The notes: generated from the letters alone by a model not told the origin. A DNA stretch of 64,000 nucleotides from Aeromicrobium sp. A1-2 (GCF_003443875.1 NZ_CP027482.1:2976001-3040000); one strand, 5' to 3'. Shown: positions 45,926-54,896, numbered from the stretch's first letter. Numbers and translations: made by a program.

Positions 45926-47278
45926 TCAGTCGGCGATGAAGAACATCCGCTTGTTGACGAACTCATCCATGCCGAGCGGGCCGAGCTCGCGGCCGAAGCC
46001 AGAGCGTTTGACACCACCGAACGGGATCTCGGCACCCTCACCGGCGGTCGAGTTGACGTTGGCCATGCCGACCTCGAGCCGCTGCGCCACCTTCTCGGCG
46101 CGGGCAGGGTCCTTGCTGAACACCGAACCACCCAGCCCGTAGGTCGTGTCGTTGGCCAGCGCGAGCGCCTCGTCATCGGACCCGACCCTGTAGACCACCG
46201 CGACCGGGCCGAACAGCTCCTCGGAGTACGCCCGCATGTCCTGCGTGATGCCGGACAGCACCGCGGGTGAGTAGAACGCTGCCGGCGCCTCGCCGAGCAC
46301 TCCACCGGCGTGCAGGGTCGCGCCCTTGCTCACCGCATCGTCGACCTGCTCGGCCAGCGCCTCGGCGGCCCGGCGTGACGACAGGGGTGAGAACGAGTCG
46401 ATCGCCAGGGCCTTCTGGGTCAGCTTTCCGACGAAGTCGTCGAACAGGTCGTCCATCACGATCATGCGCTTGTTGGAGTTGCAGGCCTGGCCCGTGTTGT
46501 ACATCCGGAAGTCCCACGCGTTGTCGACGACCGTGTCGAGGTCGTCGCTGTCGAGCACGACCATGGGGTCCGAGCCACCCAGCTCCAGGACGCACTTCTT
46601 GAGGTTCTTGCCTGCCAGTGCCGCGACGACCGCGCCAGCCCGCTCCGAACCCGTCAGCGACACGCCCTGGATCCGGGGATCGGCGATGATCGTCTCGATC
46701 TGGTCATACGTCGCGAACACGTTGAGGTAGGCGCCCTCGGGGACGCCGGCGTCCTTCATGATCTGTTCGACCGCCAGCGCCGACCGAGGCACCGACTCGG
46801 CGTGCTTGAGGATGATCGTGTTGCCCAGCATCAGGTTGGGCGCCGCAAAACGAGCGATCTGGTAGAACGGGAAGTTCCACGGCATGATCCCCAGCAACGG
46901 GCCGACCGGGAGCCTCTGGACGATCGCCCTGCCGCCGGAGAACGTCTTGATCGGCAGGTCTGCCGTCAGCGTTGGGCCCTCGTCGGCGAAGTAGTCGAAG
47001 ATCGCCTGGCAGAACTCCGCCTCCTCGACACCCTCGGACTCCGGCTTGCCCATCTCCTGCGTCGCGATCTTCGCGAGCTCGTCGGCCCGCTCGGCGAACA
47101 GCGCCGCGACCCGCTTGACGACGACCGCGCGTTCGGTCATCGGCACGTCCTTCCACGCCGCGTACGCCGCCGAGGAGGACGCGAGCGTCGCCTCGACATC
47201 GGCGTCCGTCGCGTGCTCGAACGACTCGAGCACCTCGCCGGTCGACGGATCGGTCACTTGGTAGGTCGGGCTGGTCAT
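45926..47278 (-). CDS. Second semialdehyde dehydrogenase (GabD-like)
   Basis: A 450-aa aldehyde dehydrogenase. MPWNFPFYQ, SLTGSERAG, LELGGSDP and the catalytic Cys in TGQACNSNKR are present. It belongs to the shorter mycobacterial GabD1-like succinic-semialdehyde group, distinct from the gabD in the opposing operon. Within a polyamine operon it could oxidise either succinate semialdehyde or gamma-aminobutyraldehyde. AGGAG is before the ATG. It lies 73 bases downstream of potC with no terminator seen, so it is probably the last gene of the importer operon. Confidence 0.87.
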   Translation of the reverse strand: MTSPTYQVTDPSTGEVLESFEHATDADVEATLASSSAAYAAWKDVPMTERAVVVKRVAALFAERADELAKIATQEMGKPESEGVEEAEFCQAIFDYFADEGPTLTADLPIKTFSGGRAIVQRLPVGPLLGIMPWNFPFYQIARFAAPNLMLGNTIILKHAESVPRSALAVEQIMKDAGVPEGAYLNVFATYDQIETIIADPRIQGVSLTGSERAGAVVAALAGKNLKKCVLELGGSDPMVVLDSDDLDTVVDNAWDFRMYNTGQACNSNKRMIVMDDLFDDFVGKLTQKALAIDSFSPLSSRRAAEALAEQVDDAVSKGATLHAGGVLGEAPAAFYSPAVLSGITQDMRAYSEELFGPVAVVYRVGSDDEALALANDTTYGLGGSVFSKDPARAEKVAQRLEVGMANVNSTAGEGAEIPFGGVKRSGFGRELGPLGMDEFVNKRMFFIAD

Positions 47279-47351
47279 GGCGTTCTCCTCGTGGTCGTGA
47301 TGGTGGTGCTGATGTATGTCGGCGGCCGTGTTTTCGAGCGTAGACCGCAGG

Positions 47352-48152
47352 TCATCGCAGAGCGTCGGTGTCGCCGGAGATCTTCTGGGCCACCCAGATC
47401 GGGATGATCGACAACAGGATCAGCACGACGGCGACGACGTTGACGACGGGCGCCTGGTTGGGCCGGAACAAGTTGTTGAGGATCCAGATCGGCAACGTCG
47501 TGACACCCGCTCCCGCCGTGAAGGTCGTCACGATGATCTCGTCGAAGCTCAGTGCGAACGCCAGCAGACCGCCGGCCAGCAGGGCCGACCGCAGCTGCGG
47601 GAAGGTCACGAGCCGGAACGTTGTCCAGATGCCGGCACCGAGGTCGGCCGAGGCCTCCTCGAAGTTGCCACCCATGCGCCGCAGTCGGGCCTGCACGTTG
47701 TTGAAGACCGTGACGATGCAGAACGTCGCGTGCGCGATGATCACCGTCAGGATCGACAGCTGCAGACCGAGGATGCCGCGGAAGGCGTTGTTGAGCGCGA
47801 TGCCGGTGACGATGCCGGGCAGCGCAATCGGCAGGATCACCAGGAGGTTGACCGAGCTCTTGCCGAAGAAGTCGTACCGCTGCAGCGCGATCGACATCAG
47901 GGTGCCGAGCACCAGCGCGATCGCCGTCGAGGCCAGTGCGACCTGAACGCTGGTGATCACCGCCTCGCGGGCGCCGACGCTGTGAAAGGCCCGCACCCAC
48001 CAGTCGAAGGTCAGCCCCGGCGGCGGCCAGGTCAGCGACTTGCTGGTGTTGAACGAGTTGAGCACGACCACCGCGAGCGGCAGGTACATCACCAGCAGGA
48101 TCAGGCCGGTCAGCGCTGCCAACAGGCGGCGGACGGGGGTGCTCAGGGTCAT
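47352..48152 (-). CDS. potC: Polyamine-type ABC transporter permease (PotC-like)
   Basis: A 266-aa permease with six predicted helices and the EAA loop in NNVQARLRRMGGNFEEASADLGA, the ATPase contact site. SFDEIIVTTFTAGAGVTTLPIWI near the end matches PotC/YdcV-type proteins. It pairs with the permease encoded just upstream. GGAGGG precedes the ATG; 9 bases separate it from the potB stop. Confidence 0.88.
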   Translation of the reverse strand: MTLSTPVRRLLAALTGLILLVMYLPLAVVVLNSFNTSKSLTWPPPGLTFDWWVRAFHSVGAREAVITSVQVALASTAIALVLGTLMSIALQRYDFFGKSSVNLLVILPIALPGIVTGIALNNAFRGILGLQLSILTVIIAHATFCIVTVFNNVQARLRRMGGNFEEASADLGAGIWTTFRLVTFPQLRSALLAGGLLAFALSFDEIIVTTFTAGAGVTTLPIWILNNLFRPNQAPVVNVVAVVLILLSIIPIWVAQKISGDTDALR

Positions 48153-48161
48153 CGCGCCCTC

Positions 48162-49073
48162 CTACAGGTTCTCGAGGGCGCCCGTGCGGCGGACAGCCGT
48201 CAGGTAGCCGATCATGATGACGATGGGGATCAGGGCGATCGCCGCGGCCAGCGGGAGGTTGTTGGCCGCGCCGACGTTGGTGTAGACGAGATTGCCGAGC
48301 ATCTGGTTGGCCCCACCCACGATGTTGACCGTGATGTAGTCACCCAGCGTCAACGAGAAGCTGAAGATCGAGCCCGCGATGATCGCGGGGGTCAGCAGCG
48401 GCAGCACGATCGTGCGCATGGTCTGCCAGGTCGAGGCACCCAGGTCACCCGAGGCGTCGAGCAGCGAGTTCGGCACCCGCTCCAGACCCGCGAAGATCGG
48501 CAGGATGACATACGGGAGCCAGATGTACGCCTGCGTCATGACGACCGCAACCAGCCCGTAGCCCGGTGTGCCGAGACCGAGGTACCCGGCCGCCCACTGG
48601 AAGATGCCGTTGTCGGAGAGCACCGAGCGCCAGGCAAAAGCCTTGACCAGGTAGCTCGCCCACAGTGGAGTCAGCACCGCGATGACCAGGAACCGTTGCG
48701 TGCGCTTCGACGCGACCTTGGCCATGTAGAACGCGATCGGCAGCGCGATCATGATGTCGAGGATCGTGACGAGCGCCGCGACCCCGAGGGTCCGCAACGT
48801 CACGGTCCGGTACAGCGACTCGGTCGTGATCTCCTTGATGTTCGCGAACGTCAGTCCGCGATCGATCTCACCGGTGAAGCTGTCGACGGTCCACAGGGCC
48901 GACACCAGCAGGGCTGCGAGGGCGACGACGTAGATCAGCACGAGCCAGGCCAACGGGGCGCTCAGGAGCAGCCCCAGCCTGGTCCGCGGTCTGGCGCTGA
49001 GCGTCGACGAGACACGCCGAGCAACCGTCTCCCGCGGTGGGGAAACGGCTGCTCGGGCAGTGTCGATCGGCAT
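48162..49073 (-). CDS. potB: Polyamine-type ABC transporter permease (PotB-like)
   Basis: A 303-aa permease with about six helices. Its EAA loop is VPNSLLDASGDLGASTWQT and a TPLWASYLVKAFAWRSVL segment lies before it, as in PotB/YdcU. A cytoplasmic N-terminal extension of about 35 residues (RAAVSPPRETVARRVSSTL) is longer than usual. It starts 6 bases after the potD stop and runs into potC. Confidence 0.88.
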   Translation of the reverse strand: MPIDTARAAVSPPRETVARRVSSTLSARPRTRLGLLLSAPLAWLVLIYVVALAALLVSALWTVDSFTGEIDRGLTFANIKEITTESLYRTVTLRTLGVAALVTILDIMIALPIAFYMAKVASKRTQRFLVIAVLTPLWASYLVKAFAWRSVLSDNGIFQWAAGYLGLGTPGYGLVAVVMTQAYIWLPYVILPIFAGLERVPNSLLDASGDLGASTWQTMRTIVLPLLTPAIIAGSIFSFSLTLGDYITVNIVGGANQMLGNLVYTNVGAANNLPLAAAIALIPIVIMIGYLTAVRRTGALENL

Positions 49074-49079
49074 GCGTGC

Positions 49080-50261
49080 CTAGCCCTTGATCTCTGTCCA
49101 GGCCTTGGTCCACTGCGAGTAGTCCATGCAGGTCACATCGCGACCGTCGAGGCACTCGGCAACCGGCGTACGCCAGTACCAGAGCTTCGACGCGAACTCC
49201 TCGTCGCCGGCCTTGTAGGTGTCGCAGAACGATGCGTCACTCGCGAAGTCACACGCCTCCTGGCTGTTCGGCGCCTCGCCGAAGTACTCCGTCGCCTGCG
49301 CGTTGGCCTTCGGCGACTCGATGTAGTCGAGCCACTTGTACGCACAGTTGGGGTTCTTGGCCTTGGACGAGATCATCCAGGTGTCCGACCAGCCGGTGGC
49401 GCCCTCCTCGGGGAGGATCGCCTTGACCTTGGCCTTCTCGACCGAGTTGACGATGACCTGCCACGTCGTGCCGATGACCGAGTCGCCGCTCTCGAATGCC
49501 GAGATCTCCTTGAGGTAGTCCGACCAGTACTCGCCGACGTTGGCCCGCTGCCCCTTGAGCAGGTCGACGGTCGCGTCGAACTGCTTCTGGTCAAGCGCGT
49601 AGGGGTTCTCGATCTTGAGCTCGGGCTGGGTCTTCATGAGGTACAGCGCGGCGTCCGCGATGTAGATCGGTGAGTCGTACGCCGTGATCTTGCCCTTGTA
49701 CTTGGCCATCTCGGCCGGATCAAAGACCGCCGACCACGACGTCGGTGCTGGACTGACCTCGTCCTCGTTGTACATCAGCAGGTTGGCGCCGTAGCCGTGC
49801 GGAACGCCGTAGTTCTTGCCGTCGAAGGTGTTCCACTCCTTGTCCTTGAGGAAGCCGAAGACGTTGGCGTAGTTCGGGATCAGATCGGTGTTGATCTCGA
49901 CGGCCTCCTTGGAGGCCACCATCCGCGCGGTCAGGTCGCCCGAGGCGACGACGACGTCGTAGTCACCGGTCTTGGCCAGGTTGAACGCCTCGTCCGAGGT
50001 GCCGTAGGTCTTGGAGGTGACCTCGCACTTGGTGTCCTTCTCGAACGCACTGACCCAGTCGACCTCGGGATCGTTGCTGCCGTCCTCGACGTAGCCGGGC
50101 CACGCGAGGATCGACACCTTGCCCTCGGTCGCTCCCAGCTTGTCGACGGCCGCGGTGTCGCCGTCGGAGCTGCTGCCGCCGCACGCGGCGAGCACGACGA
50201 GCGCACTGCTGGCGAGCACAGCGCCGAAGCCCCTCGTGCGGTAGTGGGATGTGATCCTCAT
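49080..50261 (-). CDS. potD: Polyamine-type ABC transporter substrate-binding lipoprotein (PotD-like)
   Basis: A 393-aa exported lipoprotein: signal peptide with lipobox LAAC, then an acidic linker and a two-lobe PotD/PotF-type binding domain. SILAWPGYVED, MVASKEAVEINTDLIPNYANV and GVPHGYGANLLMYN are typical of the family, and a C-terminal block with several cysteines (CDFASDASFCDTYK, ECLDGRDVTC) suggests disulfides. ATG at 50261 with GGAG upstream is favoured over an ATG 12 bases earlier. It defines the solute of the importer: polyamine or a related amine. Confidence 0.9.
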   Translation of the reverse strand: MRITSHYRTRGFGAVLASSALVVLAACGGSSSDGDTAAVDKLGATEGKVSILAWPGYVEDGSNDPEVDWVSAFEKDTKCEVTSKTYGTSDEAFNLAKTGDYDVVVASGDLTARMVASKEAVEINTDLIPNYANVFGFLKDKEWNTFDGKNYGVPHGYGANLLMYNEDEVSPAPTSWSAVFDPAEMAKYKGKITAYDSPIYIADAALYLMKTQPELKIENPYALDQKQFDATVDLLKGQRANVGEYWSDYLKEISAFESGDSVIGTTWQVIVNSVEKAKVKAILPEEGATGWSDTWMISSKAKNPNCAYKWLDYIESPKANAQATEYFGEAPNSQEACDFASDASFCDTYKAGDEEFASKLWYWRTPVAECLDGRDVTCMDYSQWTKAWTEIKG

Positions 50262-50298
50262 CGTTATCTCCATTTCTCGGTGGTGGGAGCTGTCAGGT

Positions 50299-51363
50299 TC
50301 AGGTGAGTGGGACGAGATCGGTCAGCGACCAGGTTGCGACGACCCGTCCGCCGCGCTCCTCGTCGCTACGGCTGCCGGTGCTCTGCTCGAGCGCGACGAG
50401 GCTGGTCCCGTCGTCGAGCCGGACGTGGACGCGGTGCCCCGTGCCGATGTAGATCGACTCGACGACCACGCCCTCGGCCCGGATCGTGCCCTCCCCGACC
50501 TCGGCCGGGGCGGTGGCACTCAGAATGATCTTCTCGGGACGCAGCGCGTGCGGACCCGTCCGGCCGAGCAGTCGGGACGCGCTGGCAGCGTCGAAGATGT
50601 TGGACGTGCCGACGAACGACGCGACGTACTCCGAGGACGGCCGCTCATAGATCTCCCGCGGGGTGCCGAGCTGCACGATCCGACCCTCGTTGAAGACCGC
50701 GATGCGATCGCTGAGGGTCAGCGCCTCCTCCTGGTCGTGCGTCACGAACACGAAGGTGATCCCGAGATCCCGCTGCAGCTGCTTGAGCTCGACCTGCATC
50801 TGCTCGCGCAGCTTGAGGTCCAGGGCGCCCAGCGGCTCGTCGAGCAGCAGGACCTTGGGGCGCACGACGATCGAGCGGGCCAGGGCCACGCGCTGTCGCT
50901 GCCCACCCGAGAGCTGCCCGGGACGACGCTCCGCAAGGTGCCCGAGCTGAACCGTGTCGAGCGCCTCTGCCGCCTGGAGACGCCGGGCGGCCTTCTTGAT
51001 GCCCCGGACCCGCAGTCCGTACGCGACGTTGTCCAACACACTCATGTGCGGAAACAACGCGTAGTCCTGGAACACCGTGTTGACGTTCCGGTCGAACGGA
51101 GCCTTGGTCGTGACGTCCTGGCCGGCCAGCTCGATCGATCCGGCGGTGGCCTGCTCGAAGCCCGCGATGAGCCTCAGGACGGTGGTCTTGCCCGAGCCCG
51201 ACGGGCCGAGCATCGAGAAGAACTCGCCGTCGGCGATGTCCAGGTCGACGCCGTCGACGGCCCGGACGTCACCGAAGTGCTTGTTCAGTCCACGCAGCGA
51301 GATCGCAGTGCCCGGTGCCGCGGCAGGAGTCGGACTCGTGGCGGCGGAGGTGCTGACGGCCAT
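50299..51363 (-). CDS. potA: Polyamine-type ABC transporter ATPase (PotA-like)
   Basis: A 354-aa ATPase with Walker A GPSGSGKTT, signature LSGGQRQRVALAR, Walker B VLLLDEPLGALD, switch VTHDQEEAL and a C-terminal TOBE domain. It heads the operon. An alanine-rich N-terminal tail of about 18 residues precedes the domain; ATG at 51363 with GAGGGGA upstream was chosen. The promoter region, shared with the divergent GntR gene, has a TATGAT -10 with repressor-like half-sites across its -35. Confidence 0.9.
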   Translation of the reverse strand: MAVSTSAATSPTPAAAPGTAISLRGLNKHFGDVRAVDGVDLDIADGEFFSMLGPSGSGKTTVLRLIAGFEQATAGSIELAGQDVTTKAPFDRNVNTVFQDYALFPHMSVLDNVAYGLRVRGIKKAARRLQAAEALDTVQLGHLAERRPGQLSGGQRQRVALARSIVVRPKVLLLDEPLGALDLKLREQMQVELKQLQRDLGITFVFVTHDQEEALTLSDRIAVFNEGRIVQLGTPREIYERPSSEYVASFVGTSNIFDAASASRLLGRTGPHALRPEKIILSATAPAEVGEGTIRAEGVVVESIYIGTGHRVHVRLDDGTSLVALEQSTGSRSDEERGGRVVATWSLTDLVPLT

Positions 51364-51419
51364 GCGGTTGCTGTCCCCTCGACGGTGATTGGGTGTGACC
51401 TGGGCCACGGGGTGACAAA

Positions 51420-51472
51420 ATCATATGGGACCAGATATTAATTGACCAGACTAGATTTGCAACGATCTGGTT
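51420..51472. promoter_or_regulatory. potA promoter with three GACCAGA-type half-sites
   Basis: For potA (minus strand): -10 TATGAT at 51420-51425, 17-base spacer, -35 TGGTCA at 51443-51448. GACCAGA repeats at 51429-51435 and 51444-51450, and an inverted TCTGGTT at 51466-51472, are spaced by 8 and 15 bases and cover the -35 and spacer. They are candidate operators for the GntR regulator. Confidence 0.55.
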
Positions 51473-51494
51473 ACGTTTTCCCCGGAGGTGAGAG

Positions 51495-52238
51495 ATGGCG
51501 ACCGTGCGGCGACCCGCCACCCGGGCCCGTTCCGCGATCTTTGCCCCGATCGGCGATGAGGGCCGTGCCGTCCGCGTCGAGAACCGGCTGGCTGAGGCGA
51601 TCCGGTCCGGAGTGCTGGCCGACGGCGAGCGGCTCCCCAGCGAGCCCGAGCTGGCCTCGATGCTCGGCGTCGCCACCGTCACCGCCCGCGAGGCACTCGT
51701 CGCCCTGCGAGCGCAGGGACTCGTCGCCACGACCCGCGGACGCGGCGGTGGCAGCTTCGTGACTCGCCCGGAGCCCAGTGGCGCGGCCGAGATCGGCAGT
51801 CGACTGTCGGCCATGTCCAGGGTCGAGCTGCGCGATCGCGGAACGATCTACGGCGTGATCCTCTCCGGCTGCGCGGAGCTGGCGGCCGAGCGTGCCGACG
51901 CGACGGACGTCGAGGGACTCCGAGTGCTCCTGCTCGACCAGGACGAGACCGACGTCGGACGATGGCGCCACAGCGACTCCGAGCTCTACCTCTCGCTCGC
52001 CGCGATGACCCAGTCTGCCCGGATGACCCGCGAGGTCGTTCGTCTCGAGGCCGACTTCGGAGCCTTGCTGCGACTCCCGTTGTCCGAGCCGGGCTTCCGC
52101 GCAGCGACGACGAGTCGGCACTCGGCTCTCGTCGACGCGATCGAGGCTCACCGACCGGACGAGGCCCGACGCCAGGTCAGGGAACACATCGGCGAGGCGC
52201 TGGAAAGACTGGCCGATCTACACGCAGCAGTGCCATGA
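51495..52238 (+). CDS. GntR/FadR family transcriptional regulator
   Basis: A 247-aa regulator. Winged helix-turn-helix of the GntR type (LPSEPELASMLGVATVTAREAL, about 47-68) followed by an all-helical FCD ligand-binding domain of FadR type, with a metal-site-like ending HSALVDAIEAHRPDEARRQVREH. It is divergent from potA and most likely represses the importer and degradation operon until the amine is present (inference from position and half-sites). GGAGG before the ATG. The Cache-domain gene follows 46 bases later. Confidence 0.88.
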   Translation: MATVRRPATRARSAIFAPIGDEGRAVRVENRLAEAIRSGVLADGERLPSEPELASMLGVATVTAREALVALRAQGLVATTRGRGGGSFVTRPEPSGAAEIGSRLSAMSRVELRDRGTIYGVILSGCAELAAERADATDVEGLRVLLLDQDETDVGRWRHSDSELYLSLAAMTQSARMTREVVRLEADFGALLRLPLSEPGFRAATTSRHSALVDAIEAHRPDEARRQVREHIGEALERLADLHAAVP

Positions 52239-52284
52239 TCGACACGTTCCCCAGCGACTTGAGCCACCACCGAGGAGGAGCCCG

Positions 52285-52953
52285 ATGATCACCAGCACGA
52301 CAGCGCTCGCCGACTGCGTCGACGCGGTGGAGTCGCACTTCCACCGCATCCTGGACGAGCTCGAGACGATGCGCGCCCAGCTGGTCGAGCTGTTCGACCG
52401 TGGGCCGGTCGACTCGGACGTGGCCCGGGCCCGGATCGAGCCGCACGTCCGGACGCTCCTGGACACCGCAGACGTCGTGGGCGCCGGATACGTCGCAGCG
52501 CGTGGCGCGCTCAGCGACCAGCCGCTCTACCTCGCGTGGTGGCAGGGCGACGACCAGCACCTGCTGGCCGAGGCCGACGCACCCGCAACAGGCGATCCGC
52601 TCGACTACACCCGCCACCCGTGGTTCCGCACCCCGCAGCTCACCGGCCGGCCGCATGTCACCGGCCCGTACGTCGACTTCGTGTGCACCGACGAGTACGT
52701 CATGACAACCACGGTCCCGGTGATCTCGCACGGCACCATGGTCGGCGTCGTTGGCGCGGACACCCTCGTCGAGACGTTGGAGGCGCTCCTGCTGCCGATC
52801 CTTCGGTCCGCTGACGCGACGCTCGTCAACGACCAGGGGCGCGCGGCGGTGTCCTCCGACCCGCACCTCGCGACCGGCAGCCTGATGGATCTCTCGGCCT
52901 ACGTCGAGATCGTCCCCTGCCGGGGACTGCCGATGTCAGTCGTCAGGCGCTAG
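52285..52953 (+). CDS. Stand-alone cytoplasmic Cache-domain protein
   Basis: A 222-aa protein with a helical N-terminus (residues 1-60) and a Cache/PDC ligand-binding domain, recognised by DYTRHPWFRTPQ, GPYVDFVCTDEYVMTTTVPVI and VGVVGADTLVE. There is no signal peptide, no membrane helix and no output domain, unlike the usual extracellular sensor parts of receptors. GAGGAGGAG precedes the ATG. Placed directly after a GntR regulator of a polyamine importer, it may be a soluble amine- or amino-acid-binding sensor or buffering protein. Family PDC domains bind amino acids, GABA and polyamines. Confidence 0.75.
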   Translation: MITSTTALADCVDAVESHFHRILDELETMRAQLVELFDRGPVDSDVARARIEPHVRTLLDTADVVGAGYVAARGALSDQPLYLAWWQGDDQHLLAEADAPATGDPLDYTRHPWFRTPQLTGRPHVTGPYVDFVCTDEYVMTTTVPVISHGTMVGVVGADTLVETLEALLLPILRSADATLVNDQGRAAVSSDPHLATGSLMDLSAYVEIVPCRGLPMSVVRR

Positions 52954-53563
52954 CGCCGCGGCGGCTCACCGCGAGGTAGCCCGCCGCGATTGCGGCGAAT
53001 ATCGCGACCAGCACGACGCAGACGACCGCGACGGACACCGCACCGTGCTCGGCCACGTCGAGGAACTCGTAGGGCACCGGCGCCGTGCTGGTCGTGGTCA
53101 CGGCGAAGGTCGGCTCGGCGACCTCCGCCCGGATCAGCGTGTAGGTCAGCCAGGTCAGCGGGAACGCCATGAACCAGTACGCGCTCCGGTCCAGCAGGGT
53201 TCGTGGGCGCAGGGCCAGGAAGCCGACGACGACCATGATCGGCACGAAGTAGTGGAACGCCTTGTCGTACCACCACTCGGCCCCGCTGAAGCTCGCGTTA
53301 CCGGCGAGCAGGGTCGCGTAGACGATCCCGGTCACGGTGATCGCGACCAGGCTGCCCAGCCGCAGGATCCCGAATGCCGTGCCACCGCGATCGGGTCGCT
53401 GGACCAGCAGGACACTCGTCACGAGCACGAGGAGGTTGGACTCGATCGTGAAGTAGCTGAACAGGTTGACCAGGCTGTTGCCCCGATCGGCGGTCAGCAC
53501 GACCTGCCCGATCAGGGCGGACGCGGCGAGCAGGGCGGTCAGAGCATGCCAGAGTCGAGTCAC
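52943..53563 (-). CDS. Pr6Pr family membrane protein
   Basis: A 206-aa protein with six predicted helices and no long soluble part. FSYFTIESNLLVLVTSVLL, the WWYDKAFHYFVP segment and a third conserved region (YWFMAFPLTWLTYTLIR) fit the Pr6Pr/FAR-17a-like family, of unknown function in bacteria. GTG start on a leaderless transcript, 6 bases after TATCGT. Its last 11 bases overlap the converging Cache gene. Confidence 0.8.
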   Translation of the reverse strand: MTRLWHALTALLAASALIGQVVLTADRGNSLVNLFSYFTIESNLLVLVTSVLLVQRPDRGGTAFGILRLGSLVAITVTGIVYATLLAGNASFSGAEWWYDKAFHYFVPIMVVVGFLALRPRTLLDRSAYWFMAFPLTWLTYTLIRAEVAEPTFAVTTTSTAPVPYEFLDVAEHGAVSVAVVCVVLVAIFAAIAAGYLAVSRRGASA

Positions 53564-53569
53564 GCCACG

Positions 53570-53575
53570 ACGATA
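53570..53575 (-). promoter_or_regulatory. -10 hexamer of the leaderless Pr6Pr gene
   Basis: TATCGT on the minus strand, ending 6 bases before the GTG at 53563. Confidence 0.45.
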
Positions 53576-53588
53576 GTGGTCTCGGTCG

Positions 53589-54182
53589 TCAGCGTCCCTG
53601 CAATGCGTCGAGAGCGACCGCCATGGCCGCGGCCACCCGCCAGTCCAGCTGCCAGCCGTTCTCGAGCACCGGCACCGTGAGCTCGTAGCGGTCGCGCAGC
53701 GAGCGCTGCCGCTCCGAGGTCAGGATGATCTGTCCGTCCGGCGCGGTGAAGTCGAAGTGGAAGCGCAGGAAGATCGGCAGCTCGCCGACCATGCTGATGA
53801 TCCGGCGCGCGATCGCGACGCCCGTGCTGCGCTCCTGGCCGACGGCCACCAGCCCGTCAGGCGTCTGCAGATGCCACGTGGACCGCAGCAACGAGGCACC
53901 GAAGTCCTTGCGGAACTCGCCGATCGGCTTGCCATCGGCGTCGGTCACGTCGTAGCCGGAGGCCAGGTCGATCCGCTTGCGAGCCTTGAACCCGAACAGC
54001 GGCTGGGTCCGCGACTCGTCGGCGTAGAAGGTCACCTGCTCCTTGAACGCCATGCGCTTCTGCTGGGCGAACGCAAGCAACGGGCCCTCGGAGCCGTCGG
54101 CAGTCAACTCGCGCAACTCGTAGCGGTTGACCATCATGGTGATCTTCTGGCGCAGCGTGAAGCGCTCTGTGGTGGTGGTCAT
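53589..54182 (-). CDS. LURP-one-related / scramblase-like protein
   Basis: A 197-aa cytoplasmic protein with the beta-rich LURP-one/tubby-like fold: FTLRQKITMMVNRYEL at the start, QQKRMAFKEQVTFYADE and FGFKARKRIDLASGYDV in the middle, and VAVGQERS later. Such proteins are related to phospholipid scramblases and have unknown functions in actinobacteria, often near stress genes. ATG 54182 has GGATGG upstream. It lies between a methyltransferase and the Pr6Pr gene in the same direction. Confidence 0.75.
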   Translation of the reverse strand: MTTTTERFTLRQKITMMVNRYELRELTADGSEGPLLAFAQQKRMAFKEQVTFYADESRTQPLFGFKARKRIDLASGYDVTDADGKPIGEFRKDFGASLLRSTWHLQTPDGLVAVGQERSTGVAIARRIISMVGELPIFLRFHFDFTAPDGQIILTSERQRSLRDRYELTVPVLENGWQLDWRVAAAMAVALDALQGR

Positions 54183-54242
54183 GTCCCCATCCTGCAACCC
54201 CGACGGGGGCAGCCCGCTGGCGGCCTACGCGTCAGCAGGCGC

Positions 54243-54896
54243 TCAGGAGTCCGGGCGGACGAGCCGGGCCAGCACGCCCCGATCCTCGAACGTGCGGTAC
54301 TCGGCGATGCGCAGACGCAGGGCGGGCTCTTCGAACAGGTGGTCCGAGATCGTGGCGAGCTGCTCAGCGGTCCCGACCTGCAGGAGCGCCGAACCACGGT
54401 CGTGCAGGTGCCGGCCGATCAGCTCGACACAGGTGCGGGCCAGGTCGAGGCCGTCGGGCCCACCGTCGATCGCCAGCACGGGGTCGTCGGGGAATCTCGC
54501 GGTGTCACGGCTCGGCACCCACGGAGGGTCGGCGATGATCAGCGCAAACCGCTCCTCCTCCCCGATCGCCTGTTCCATGCGGCCGCACCGGATGTCGACC
54601 TTCGCGGCCAGCCCGGCCCGCTCGGCATTGGCCTCCGCGTGCCCGCACGCCACGTCGGAGGCGTCGACCATCACCATCTTCCGCGACTCGCCGATCAGGG
54701 CGAGCAGCCCGATATGGCCCACTCCCGAGCACAGCTCGAGCGCCGGCCCCTCGGGCGCCTCCCGCAGCAGGCCCGACGCCCAGGCGGACTGAGCCGTCGT
54801 CCACCGTCGCGGTCGGAGCACACGCTCGTCGTACGTGATGATCAACGAACCGAACTCGATCTGCTCGGTCCGGACTGGTTCGACGTCGATGGCCAT
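54243..54896 (-). CDS. SAM-dependent methyltransferase (HemK/PrmC-like motif)
   Basis: A 217-aa class I methyltransferase. The SAM loop is ELCSGVGHIG, VMVDASD ends strand 2, and ADPPWVPS is an NPPY-like catalytic motif of N6-adenine or glutamine methyltransferases, here DPPW. It could methylate a protein glutamine or nucleic acid; the target is unknown. Upstream a GGTTT-N15-GGGTAC promoter ends 49 bases before the ATG, linking it to the general stress regulon. AGGGG before the ATG at 54896 favours this start over ATG 54938. Divergent from ku. Confidence 0.75.
   Translation of the reverse strand: MAIDVEPVRTEQIEFGSLIITYDERVLRPRRWTTAQSAWASGLLREAPEGPALELCSGVGHIGLLALIGESRKMVMVDASDVACGHAEANAERAGLAAKVDIRCGRMEQAIGEEERFALIIADPPWVPSRDTARFPDDPVLAIDGGPDGLDLARTCVELIGRHLHDRGSALLQVGTAEQLATISDHLFEEPALRLRIAEYRTFEDRGVLARLVRPDS

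Noticed and set aside
47316..49673. 785-codon open frame antisense to the pot permeases
   Set aside because: Composition is typical of a high-GC shadow frame (Arg/Gln/Asp repeats) and no start signal is present.
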